64,000 bases of DNA. Origin: Salinispora arenicola. GTDB taxonomy: Bacteria > Actinomycetota > Actinomycetes > Mycobacteriales > Micromonosporaceae. The notes under the pieces were generated by a model. It was not told the origin of the DNA. It saw only the letters and a list, made by a program, of their open reading frames with translations, and made no database searches. The stretch covers positions 3,038,001-3,102,000 of the forward strand of contig NZ_VFOL01000001.1 of NCBI RefSeq assembly GCF_006716065.1, written 5' to 3'. The translations under genes were made by a program, and so were the position numbers. Below, one piece after another: positions 51,734 to 59,382 of the stretch; the stretch's first letter is position 1, and each line of letters begins with the position of its first letter.

Positions 51734-52858
51734 ATGACCGACGCGACCCCCGGCCCCGCCGACACCCGGCTGCGCCGCTCCCCGCTGCACGACCGGCATG
51801 TCGCCGCTGGCGCCAAGTTCGCCCTGTTCGGCGGGTGGGAGATGCCGCTTGAGTACGCCGGGGGCGGTGTGCTGAAGGAGCACACGGCGGTCCGCGGCGC
51901 GGTCGGCGTCTTCGACGTGTCGCACCTGGGTAAGACGCGGGTTACCGGCCCTGGGGCGGCGGAGTTCGTCAACGCCTGCCTCAGCAACGACCTGACCCGG
52001 ATCGGGCCGGGCCGGGCGCAATACACGCTCTGCTGCGACGACGCCACCGGTGGTGTGGTGGATGACATCATCGCCTACCTGTACGCCGACGACCACGTCT
52101 TCCTGGTCCCGAACGCCGCGAACACCGCCGAGGTGGTGCGCCGCCTACGGGCCGCCGCGCCACCCTCGGTCACGATCACCGACGAGCACGAGGCGTACGC
52201 GATCCTCGCGGTGCAGGGCCCGCGCTCGGCGGACCTGCTCGACGCGCTGGGCGTGCCCACCGGGCACGACTACATGAGCTTCGCGCCGGGCACGGTGGCC
52301 GGGGCCAACCTGACCGTGTGCCGCACCGGCTACACCGGCGAGCTGGGCTACGAACTGATTCTGCCCGCCGCCGGCGCCGTCCCGGTCTGGGACGCGCTCT
52401 TCGCCACCGCAACAGAGCTGCGGGCGTGCGGCCTGGCCGCTCGGGACACGCTGCGCACCGAGATGGGGTACCCGCTGCACGGGCAGGACCTGTCGCCTGA
52501 CATCACCCCGGTGCAGGCCCGGTCGGGCTGGGCGGTCGGCTGGAACAAACCCGCGTTCTGGGGGCGCGCGGCACTGCTCGCGGAGAAGTCCGCCGGTCCC
52601 CGGCGCAGGTTGCGTGGCCTGGTGGCGGTCGATCGGGCCATCCCGCGTCCCGGCATGGTCGTGCACCACCGTGACACCCCGGTCGGCGCGATCACCAGCG
52701 GTACCTTCAGTCCGACCCGGAAGCAGGGCATTGCCCTGGCCCTGATCGACACCGAGCCCGGCCTGGACGACGGCACCGAGGTCGAGGTCGACATCCGAGG
52801 GCGCCGTGCGTCGATGCGCCTGGTCCGACCCCCGTTCGTCGACCCCTCGGTCCGGTAG
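51734..52858 (+). CDS. gcvT: Aminomethyltransferase, glycine cleavage T protein
   Basis: The 374-residue enzyme releases ammonia from the aminomethyl-lipoyl arm of GcvH and passes the one-carbon unit to tetrahydrofolate. Signatures include [26 protein letters not shown], the catalytic aspartate block [40 protein letters not shown] and [19 protein letters not shown], with the C-terminal barrel ending in RPPFVD. ATG 51734 is set by the leaderless promoter. No other gcv gene is nearby; the system would use the lpdA product at 48032. Confidence 0.95.
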   Translation: MTDATPGPADTRLRRSPLHDRHVAAGAKFALFGGWEMPLEYAGGGVLKEHTAVRGAVGVFDVSHLGKTRVTGPGAAEFVNACLSNDLTRIGPGRAQYTLCCDDATGGVVDDIIAYLYADDHVFLVPNAANTAEVVRRLRAAAPPSVTITDEHEAYAILAVQGPRSADLLDALGVPTGHDYMSFAPGTVAGANLTVCRTGYTGELGYELILPAAGAVPVWDALFATATELRACGLAARDTLRTEMGYPLHGQDLSPDITPVQARSGWAVGWNKPAFWGRAALLAEKSAGPRRRLRGLVAVDRAIPRPGMVVHHRDTPVGAITSGTFSPTRKQGIALALIDTEPGLDDGTEVEVDIRGRRASMRLVRPPFVDPSVR

Positions 52859-52935
52859 CCCGCCCGGCTTCGCCCACCTGGCGGGTGCCGGTGCTGCCGG
52901 CCGGGTTACGCCATGGCCGGTTGGCGGATGGTGGA

Positions 52936-54231
52936 TCAGACCGGTGGCGCGGGGCGTTCCCCGGCATCCAGGACAGCCTGCGTCCAGCCGCCCTCGCGGA
53001 CCCCGGTGCCGTCGAGGACCGCCCAGTCGACCACGTCGGTCGCCTCCACCACCACCGCGGAGCCGATCCGTACGGCGGGATCCGTATTGGCGTCGCTGGC
53101 GCTGGCACCCTCGATCTGCTCCGGTGTCGGCCAAGAGGTCACCCCGGCCCACACATACTCGGGGCCGTCCTCCCCGGGAAGCCCGTACTTGACCACCAAC
53201 TGTGTCTCCGGCGGCAGCGCCCCGGCGAGGAAGCGGGCGCGGATGTCGCCCAACGAGGCGCGGGCGGTGGCGACCGCGTGGCTCATCGCGTCGCCGGAAC
53301 GGGCGTACCGCACGTCCGGCGTGATGCCGGTGAACAGGGTGCCACAGGCGGTGGCGTAGTAGCGGCCGTCCGGTCCGGGGAACCCGGCCGGTGGGCGCAG
53401 GGTGAGGAACGAGTCCGCCTCCGGGTCGGTCGCCGGGTCCAGTTCCAGCCGGAGCAGCACCGGTGCGGTCGCCCCGTGCTGCTCCGGGTTGCCGTACGCC
53501 ACGGCGATGTCGTGCCCGGTGACCGTCGCCAGCACGGGTAGTTGCACGAAAGCGGGCACCTCCTCGCCGGTCAGGCCGTCGGTCCAGTCGCGCAGCAGCC
53601 GCCGTGCCGTGCCGGTCATCACCGCGCCCCAGGCCCGGGTCAGATGGTCCGGTACGCCCTGCGCCTGTAGCTCCAGCAGCCCGAACCGGCGTAGCCCCTT
53701 GGTGGTGAACCACAGCCCGTCGGCGTCGGACGAGTATGGCACCAGCACCCAGTCGACCAGCCGGATTCGGCCCTGTGCGTCCGGCAGCGACCGCAGCGCG
53801 GTCGCCGGGTCGAGGAACTGGAGCCCGAAGACGTCCACCACGTCACCGCCGACCGTGTCGGCGACCGCCGCCGCCACCGCCCGCGCCGCCCATTCGTGCG
53901 CGGGCGGCCAGCCGGGCCGGTAGTCGGCCTGCACCACGACCAGGTGGGTCGCCGCCGCCAGCCGGGCCAGCTGAGCCTCGGTCGCGCCGAACGCGGTGAG
54001 CAGGTCCGGCGGCAGCTCCGGGAACTCGTGGATCGGCCGGGTGTCCACGCTCATCAACGGACTGTCCAACATCCGGCGGGCGAGCCCGCGTACCGGCTCG
54101 GCCAGCCGCCCGCTGAGCCGTTGTACCGCGGTCTTCGTGCCCACCGTCGGCAACCCGGCCATCGGCACCAGGTAGGTCGCGTTCAGCGACTCCGGGACCG
54201 GTACGGGCAGGAAGTCGTCCGTGATGAGCAT
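52936..54231 (-). CDS. DUF2314-like protein of unknown function
   Basis: The 431-residue soluble protein from ATG 54231 (GGGAGA upstream) has an N-terminal part of about 270 residues with no family I recognise, containing VQADYRPGWPPAHEWAARAVAAAVAD. A C-terminal part follows, LPPETQLVVKYGLPGEDGPEYVWAGVTSW...VVDWAVLDGTGVREGGWTQAVL, whose pattern fits DUF2314 (a small domain with conserved W and DW motifs). No signal peptide or membrane segment is seen. The function is unknown. It lies between gcvT and the cobalamin genes. Confidence 0.6.
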   Translation of the reverse strand: MLITDDFLPVPVPESLNATYLVPMAGLPTVGTKTAVQRLSGRLAEPVRGLARRMLDSPLMSVDTRPIHEFPELPPDLLTAFGATEAQLARLAAATHLVVVQADYRPGWPPAHEWAARAVAAAVADTVGGDVVDVFGLQFLDPATALRSLPDAQGRIRLVDWVLVPYSSDADGLWFTTKGLRRFGLLELQAQGVPDHLTRAWGAVMTGTARRLLRDWTDGLTGEEVPAFVQLPVLATVTGHDIAVAYGNPEQHGATAPVLLRLELDPATDPEADSFLTLRPPAGFPGPDGRYYATACGTLFTGITPDVRYARSGDAMSHAVATARASLGDIRARFLAGALPPETQLVVKYGLPGEDGPEYVWAGVTSWPTPEQIEGASASDANTDPAVRIGSAVVVEATDVVDWAVLDGTGVREGGWTQAVLDAGERPAPPV

Positions 54232-54296
54232 GGTGTCTCCCGGATGGCCGTGCCGGTGCTGTCGTGCGCAACGCTACCCGGCGCTGCGGGTGGACC

Positions 54297-55070
54297 TCAG
54301 CCGGACAACACCAGTCCCAGGTAGACCAGGGTGGTGACCACCTCGACGGTAGCGCCGAGAACATCGCCGGTGATACCGCCGAGACGGCGTACCACGTGTC
54401 GGAGCAGCCAGACGGCGGTGGCGAGGGCGGCGGCGACGACAAGTGGACCCTGCCACGGGCGGTCCGGCACGGCGGCGAGTGCCAGCAGCGCAACGGCAAC
54501 GGTCCCGGCGGCCAGCGCGGGCGGCCCGACGGTGCCGGCAACGAGGGCGCCCAGCCCGTCCGGCCGCGCTGCCGGCAGCCCGCGCCGGCAGGCCACTCCG
54601 ACCCCGAGCCGGCCAGTGGCGGTGGCCGTCACCACCGCCGCCAGCGTGGCCAGCGCCGAGCGTTCGGCCAACTCCGCGAGCACCGCCGCCTGCACCAGGA
54701 GTACGACCACCAGCGCGGTCACCCCGAACGGACCGACGTCCGGCTTCTTCATGATCTCCAACGCGGCGGGGCCTCGTCGGTATGAGCCAAGCGCGTCCAC
54801 GGTGTCGGCGAGCCCGTCGAGGTGCAGCCCCCGGGTCAGCAACGCGCTGGTGCCGACCGTGACACCGGCTGCCACCAGCGGTGGTGCGAAACCCCCGGTG
54901 ACAAGCAGCACTCCGGCGAGTACGGCGCCGAGCAGCGCGCCGACGGCTGGGGCAAGAGCCATCGCGGTGCCCGCCACGGCACGGTCGATCCGGCCCGCGC
55001 GCACCGGCACCGTCGTGAAGGTGGTCAGCGCCAGCCGGGCCCCGGCGGCGAGCCGCCCCTCAGCCGGCAC
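54297..55070 (-). CDS. cobS: Adenosylcobinamide-GDP ribazoletransferase (cobalamin synthase)
   Basis: The 257-residue membrane protein joins alpha-ribazole to adenosylcobinamide-GDP, the last main step of the cobalamin nucleotide loop. It has the family block TRGLHLDGLADTVDALGSYRRGPAALEIMKKPDVGPFGV, in which the acidic residues bind metal, and about six or seven membrane segments. GTG 55070 lies 8-11 nt inside the upstream cobUT gene, so the two overlap and are co-translated. The protein directly uses the products of both CobU and CobT activities encoded upstream. Confidence 0.92.
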   Translation of the reverse strand: MPAEGRLAAGARLALTTFTTVPVRAGRIDRAVAGTAMALAPAVGALLGAVLAGVLLVTGGFAPPLVAAGVTVGTSALLTRGLHLDGLADTVDALGSYRRGPAALEIMKKPDVGPFGVTALVVVLLVQAAVLAELAERSALATLAAVVTATATGRLGVGVACRRGLPAARPDGLGALVAGTVGPPALAAGTVAVALLALAAVPDRPWQGPLVVAAALATAVWLLRHVVRRLGGITGDVLGATVEVVTTLVYLGLVLSG

Positions 55071-57057
55071 GCCGGCCGGATGGATCCAGCGTCGTGGACT
55101 CCGCTTCGGTGCTGGTGGGCCCCGGCCCGGCCGGTTCCGGCTCGCGGAAGTCCGGCTCGTCGGCCGTGGGCTCGACAGGGTCCGGTTCGTCGGTCGACCC
55201 GGCCTCGTCCGTGGACCCTGCTTCGTCCGGCTCGTCCCTCCCTGCTCCTGCGCTGTTTGTCGTCGGCCCGGCGTCGCCCGTCGTCGGCCTGGCATCGTCC
55301 GGCTCGACATCGAGCGACGGGTGCGTCGGAAGTGCCGCGGCCAAGGCCAGCGCCGACCGCAGCAGCGGCAACGCCACCAGCGCGTTCGCGCCCTCCCCCA
55401 GATCCAGCCGGAGGTCGAGCAACGGGGTCAGGCCGAGCACGTCAGCGGCGAGTTGGACGCCGGGATGCCGGCCGTGGTCGGCGAGCAGGCACCAGTGCCG
55501 GGACTGCCCGGCCAGGTCACGGCTGACCAGGCCGGCTGCGACCCCGACCGGCCCGTCCAGGAGCACCGGTAGCCGGCGCGCGGTCGCACCGAGCAACACA
55601 CCGGTGGCCACGGCGAGGTCACCGCCGCCCAACTCGGCCAGGATGTCCTTGGCGCTGCCGGGCGAGTGGCGGCTGCGGTGTAGCCCGTCTCGGACGGCCG
55701 CGCAGCGGACCATCCACGCGGCGTCGTCGTACTCGCCCGCGTCGGTGTGCACCCGAGCGAGCACGGCGGGTGGCTCCGCGCCGGCCGTCGCGGCGAACAC
55801 CGCTGCCGCGGCGGCGTCGGTGCCGGCACCGCACGCCCCCAACACCAGCAGCCGCACGCCCGCGTCGGCGGCCTGCTCGGCGAGCCGCCAGCCGTGCTGG
55901 AGCGCCGATTCGACCTCGTCGGGAGACAGCGCGGGCTCGGTCTCGATCGGGCCGGCGGAGGGGGCGTCGACCACCTGCAACTCGGCCCCGGCCTCGGCCG
56001 CGAGGCGGGCCAGCGCACCCCGGCCGGCCCTGGTGTCCCGGACCCGGCGGGCGGAGTCACCGGAGGTTGTGCCGGCGGCGGTGCCGCCCGCGTGGTCGCC
56101 GTGTACCAGGAGTACTCGGACCTTGCCCCAGGGTGCGGGTGTCGGGATGCCCTGGGTGGCGGCGGCGAACCCGACCAGACGATCGAGTCCGCCGAATCCG
56201 GCACCGGGCAGGTCCAGGGTGACCAGCCGCTCCATGGCCTGCGAGCCGGCGTCCTCGTCGGGCATGGGCAACTCCATGCCCGGCTGGATGGCCAGACCGG
56301 TCGCGACCACCGGCGGCGTCATCGACGACCAGGGGGTGCTGTTGTCTCCGGCAGGTCCAGCCGAGGAGGGCAAGGCGCTCGGGGTCAGCACCTCCGGCAG
56401 CGCCGGTTCCGCGACGTCGGCGGAGTGTTCGGCGGCCGGGCCGGCAGCGTTTTTTTGCAGCGCGCCGGCCGGCATGGCCTGCGCCGGGACAGCGGCCGCG
56501 CGGGTCGGCGGGGTGGGCTTGAGCCAACTGGGCTGGCCGGCTACCACCAGCGCGACCGCGTCGGCGGCGTCGGCGATCGCCCGGTTGGCGGTGCCGAGCG
56601 TGTCGGCGAAGGCGCGGCCGAGTGGAGTCGTGGGCACCAGAGAGAGGCCGACCTCGGAGCTCACCACCACCAGCCGGGCGGGGCAGGAGCGGACCGCCTC
56701 GGCCAGTTCGGTGATGGTGGCCGTGTCGTCGGCAGGCCGGTGGGCCGGGTCGAGCAGGGCCGTCACCCAGCCGCCGAGATCGTCAACGAGCAGCGTTTCG
56801 GATGGCTGTGCGGCGGCTATCACGGTCGCCAGCCGGCGCGGATCCCCCGCCGTCTCCTCGGTGGTCCACGTCTCCGGCCGGCGGGCGCGGTGGGCTTCGA
56901 GGCGAGCCGCCCACTCCTCGTCCTGGGTGCTGATGTCGGCAGCGGTGGCCACGTACCGAACCATCGGCGCGTCGGCGACTAGAAACTCAGCGAACTCGGA
57001 TTTACCGGACCGGATACCGCCGAGCACCAGGACCGTGTTCCACCCGTCAACGGACAT
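55060..57057 (-). CDS. cobU: Fused CobU-CobT: adenosylcobinamide kinase/guanylyltransferase plus DMB phosphoribosyltransferase
   Basis: The 665-residue protein starts with a CobU domain (1 to about 185): P-loop GGIRSGKS at 13-20, VRYVATA, and LLVDDLGGWVTALL. A linker of about 75 low-complexity residues follows, then a CobT-like domain (about 262-610) with FGGLDRLVGFAAATQG, LLVHGDHAG, LVLGACGAGTDAAAA and the catalytic glutamate Glu555 in LGEGANAL. The end is a disordered acidic tail (DEAGSTDEPDPVEPTADEPD). It would activate both halves of the lower loop, feeding CobS, which is co-translated. TAAGGT 6 nt before ATG 57057 predicts a leaderless mRNA. Confidence 0.9.
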   Translation of the reverse strand: MSVDGWNTVLVLGGIRSGKSEFAEFLVADAPMVRYVATAADISTQDEEWAARLEAHRARRPETWTTEETAGDPRRLATVIAAAQPSETLLVDDLGGWVTALLDPAHRPADDTATITELAEAVRSCPARLVVVSSEVGLSLVPTTPLGRAFADTLGTANRAIADAADAVALVVAGQPSWLKPTPPTRAAAVPAQAMPAGALQKNAAGPAAEHSADVAEPALPEVLTPSALPSSAGPAGDNSTPWSSMTPPVVATGLAIQPGMELPMPDEDAGSQAMERLVTLDLPGAGFGGLDRLVGFAAATQGIPTPAPWGKVRVLLVHGDHAGGTAAGTTSGDSARRVRDTRAGRGALARLAAEAGAELQVVDAPSAGPIETEPALSPDEVESALQHGWRLAEQAADAGVRLLVLGACGAGTDAAAAAVFAATAGAEPPAVLARVHTDAGEYDDAAWMVRCAAVRDGLHRSRHSPGSAKDILAELGGGDLAVATGVLLGATARRLPVLLDGPVGVAAGLVSRDLAGQSRHWCLLADHGRHPGVQLAADVLGLTPLLDLRLDLGEGANALVALPLLRSALALAAALPTHPSLDVEPDDARPTTGDAGPTTNSAGAGRDEPDEAGSTDEAGSTDEPDPVEPTADEPDFREPEPAGPGPTSTEAESTTLDPSGRRAG

Positions 57058-57063
57058 GTCCGT

Positions 57064-57069
57064 ACCTTA
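57064..57069 (-). promoter_or_regulatory. -10 element TAAGGT, leaderless cobUT
   Basis: TAAGGT ends 6 nt before ATG 57057. Confidence 0.5.
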
Positions 57070-57185
57070 GGCGGTCCGGTGCCCGGCCGCCTCCCGCCTC
57101 CCACCCGGCCAGCCCTGGATCCGCGGTCACGCGTCGAAACGATCATGCTCGTACCCGACGTGCAGCCGTCCTCGGCGCGGCGGAC

Positions 57186-57191
57186 TAGGCT
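57186..57191 (+). promoter_or_regulatory. -10 element TAGGCT of small gene / M50 operon
   Basis: TAGGCT is followed by a leader of about 27 nt with the ribosome site GGGGAGA (57211-57217) before ATG 57225, so this transcript has a normal leader. Confidence 0.45.
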
Positions 57192-57224
57192 GGCGGGAGA
57201 TCAGCGGCGAGGGGAGACACGCAG

Positions 57225-57425
57225 ATGGCGTGGAGCTGGCAGTACGAGGGCGCGAACGGCGAACCGGCGTCGGGGCCGGCGGAATCGTTCGGTAGCCAGG
57301 CGGACGCCGAGTCCTGGATCGGCCAGACCTGGCGGGAACTCGCGGCGGCCGGCGTCACCTCGGTCGTGCTCGTCGAGGACGACCGCGTGGAGTACCGAAT
57401 GAGTCTGCAGCCCCCGGAGGAGTGA
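57225..57425 (+). CDS. Small conserved protein (66 aa) upstream of M50 protease
   Basis: The 66-residue acidic protein (MAWSWQYEGANGEPA...FGSQADAESWIGQTWRELAAAGV TSVVLVEDDRVEYRMSL) looks like a small beta-alpha-beta fold with three tryptophans. The ribosome site is strong. Its stop overlaps the start of the M50 protease gene (TGATG at 57423-57427), so the two are co-translated and may work together. Similar short proteins are widespread in actinobacteria without assigned function. Confidence 0.7.
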   Translation: MAWSWQYEGANGEPASGPAESFGSQADAESWIGQTWRELAAAGVTSVVLVEDDRVEYRMSLQPPEE

Positions 57426-58222
57426 TGGCCGGCGACCGACCCGGGCGCGGGCCGCTGGTGCTCGGCGTGCCCCGGGCGGCGTTCCGCCCCAGCCCGGTGT
57501 TCCTCGGGCTGGTGGCACTCTTCGTGTTCAGTGGGGTGCTCACCTGGCAGGGGATCGGCAATATCCGGGTCGGCGTCTTCCTCTTCGTCGTGTCCGGGTG
57601 GCTCGTCTCCCTCTGCCTGCACGAGTACGCGCACGCACTGGTGGCGTTCCGGGCCGGCGATCGCAGCGTCGCGCACCAGGGATACCTCACGCTCAACCCA
57701 CTGAAGTACAGTCATCCACTGCTGTCGATCGCATTTCCGGTACTGGTGGTGCTGCTCGGTGGCATCGGCCTGCCCGGAGGTGCGGTGTGGGTGGACCGGC
57801 ACGCCATTCCGGGGCGGCTACGGCACACCCTGGTCAGCCTCGCCGGCCCGGCCACGAACGTGGTGTTCACGCTGGTGCTGGTCGTCGCGGTCCGGCTGGC
57901 GGCGACCGGTGGCGGGCCGGTGGAGTTCTGGGCCGCGGTGGCACTACTCGCCTTCCTCCAACTCACGGCGAGCCTGCTCAATCTGCTTCCAGTGCCCGGC
58001 CTGGACGGCGGCAACATGATCCAACCGTGGCTCACTCCGCCGTACCGGCGGGCGTACGACCTCTTCGCGCCGTACGGCTTCCTTCTGCTCTTCGCGCTGC
58101 TGTGGAACCCACGGATCAACGGCTGGTTCTTCGGGACCGTCTTCGCCGTCGGCGACGCCCTGGGTCTGCCGCCGGGTCTGTACCGGCTCGGCCTGGAGCT
58201 GGTCCGCTTCTGGCAGGGCTGA
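57425..58222 (+). CDS. M50 family membrane metalloprotease (site-2 protease-like)
   Basis: The 265-residue protein has about six membrane segments and the M50 active site: H66-E67-x-x-H70 (CLHEYAHALVAF) in the second segment and the third zinc ligand region NLLPVPGLDGGNM near residue 190. It has no PDZ or CBS domain, so it belongs to the compact YwhC/Rip3-like type. These enzymes cut within membrane segments of substrates. ATG 57425 overlaps the previous stop, with GGAGGA upstream. Substrate unknown. Confidence 0.88.
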   Translation: MAGDRPGRGPLVLGVPRAAFRPSPVFLGLVALFVFSGVLTWQGIGNIRVGVFLFVVSGWLVSLCLHEYAHALVAFRAGDRSVAHQGYLTLNPLKYSHPLLSIAFPVLVVLLGGIGLPGGAVWVDRHAIPGRLRHTLVSLAGPATNVVFTLVLVVAVRLAATGGGPVEFWAAVALLAFLQLTASLLNLLPVPGLDGGNMIQPWLTPPYRRAYDLFAPYGFLLLFALLWNPRINGWFFGTVFAVGDALGLPPGLYRLGLELVRFWQG

Positions 58223-58226
58223 GCCA

Positions 58227-58259
58227 GCTGCGGGCCGGCCGTGGGGGCCGACCCGCAGC
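58227..58259. terminator. Bidirectional hairpin between M50 and aldo/keto reductase genes
   Basis: An 8-bp perfect stem GCTGCGGG / CCCGCAGC (58227-58234 with 58252-58259) encloses a loop that can itself pair through GGCC repeats. It lies between convergent genes. Confidence 0.55.
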
Positions 58260-58266
58260 GGGCGCG

Positions 58267-59265
58267 TCAGGGCCGTCGCGCGGGGGACTCGGTACGGGCC
58301 GGATCCCGCTCGACGACCGACTCGACGACGTCGTCGATCGCCTTGAGCAGGTCGGCGTCCAGCCGCACTCCGGCTGCCTTGACGTTGTCGTTCACCTGCT
58401 CGGGCCGGGACGCGCCGACGATCGCCGAGGAGACGTTCGGGTTCTGCAGCACCCAGGCGATGGCCAGCTGGGCCAGGCTCAGCCCCGCCTGCTCGGCGAG
58501 CGGCTTGAGCTGCTGCACCCGGGTCAACACGTCGTCGGTCAGCCACGTGGCGATGAAGTTCGCGCCGGACTTCTCGTCCGTGGCCCGGGAACCCGTCGGC
58601 GGGGGGTGGCCCGGCCGGTACTTGCCGGACAGGACGCCCTGGGCCATCGGGGACCAGACGATCTGGCCGACGCCCAACTCCTCGCTGGCCGGTATGACCT
58701 CGGCCTCGATGACCCGCCACAGCATCGAGTACTGCGGTTGGTTGGAGATCAGCGGAATCCGCAGCTCACGGGCGAGCTGGTGGGCTTGGCGCAGCTGCGT
58801 CGCCGTCCATTCGGAGACCCCGATGTAGAGGGCCTTCCCGGAGCGGACGACGTCGGCGAACGCCTCCATCGTCTCCTCGATCGGAGTGCTGTGATCGTAG
58901 CGGTGCGCCTGGTAGAGGTCGACGTAGTCGGTGCGCAGCCGGCGCAGCGAACCGTCGATCGACTCCATGATGTGCTTACGGGACAGGCCACGGTCGTTGT
59001 GACCCGGACCGGTCGGGAAGAACACCTTGGTGAACAGTTCGACTCCGGCCCGCCGTTCGTTCTGCAGGGCGCGACCGAGGACGTCCTCCGCGCGGGTGCT
59101 CGCATACGCGTCCGCGGTGTCGAAGGTGGTGATGCCGGCGTCCAGGGCGGCCCGGACGCAGGCGAAGGCCGACTCCTCCTCCACCTGGGAGCCGTGGGTG
59201 AGCCAGTTACCGTACGAGATCTCGCTGACCATCAGGCCGGAACGGCCCAGGTGTCGAAATTCCAT
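58267..59265 (-). CDS. Aldo/keto reductase, K-channel-beta-subunit-like
   Basis: The 332-residue protein starts MEFRHLGRSGLMVSEISYGNWLTHG and resembles the KCNAB/YghZ branch. Catalytic residues are in TTFDTADAYASTRAEDVLG (Asp, Tyr), LFTKVFFPTGPG (Lys) and LYQAHRYDHSTPIEETMEA (His). The cofactor-binding end is SSAIVGASRPEQV. The family reduces aldehydes and ketones with NADPH; the substrate is unknown. It has no detectable MerR-type promoter, unlike the reductase at 40305; TAAGGT 6 nt before ATG 59265 predicts a leaderless mRNA. Confidence 0.92.
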   Translation of the reverse strand: MEFRHLGRSGLMVSEISYGNWLTHGSQVEEESAFACVRAALDAGITTFDTADAYASTRAEDVLGRALQNERRAGVELFTKVFFPTGPGHNDRGLSRKHIMESIDGSLRRLRTDYVDLYQAHRYDHSTPIEETMEAFADVVRSGKALYIGVSEWTATQLRQAHQLARELRIPLISNQPQYSMLWRVIEAEVIPASEELGVGQIVWSPMAQGVLSGKYRPGHPPPTGSRATDEKSGANFIATWLTDDVLTRVQQLKPLAEQAGLSLAQLAIAWVLQNPNVSSAIVGASRPEQVNDNVKAAGVRLDADLLKAIDDVVESVVERDPARTESPARRP

Positions 59266-59271
59266 GCCCTG

Positions 59272-59277
59272 ACCTTA
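59272..59277 (-). promoter_or_regulatory. -10 element TAAGGT, leaderless aldo/keto reductase gene
   Basis: TAAGGT ends 6 nt before ATG 59265. Confidence 0.5.
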
Positions 59278-59382
59278 GCCCGGCGGCACGCCGCCCACGT
59301 AGGACACGGAGTTGCTTACCGAACCCCGCACCCGACGATCCGAGTCGGGAACGGTCGGTTGCCGGGCCGCTCTCGGTCCGGG

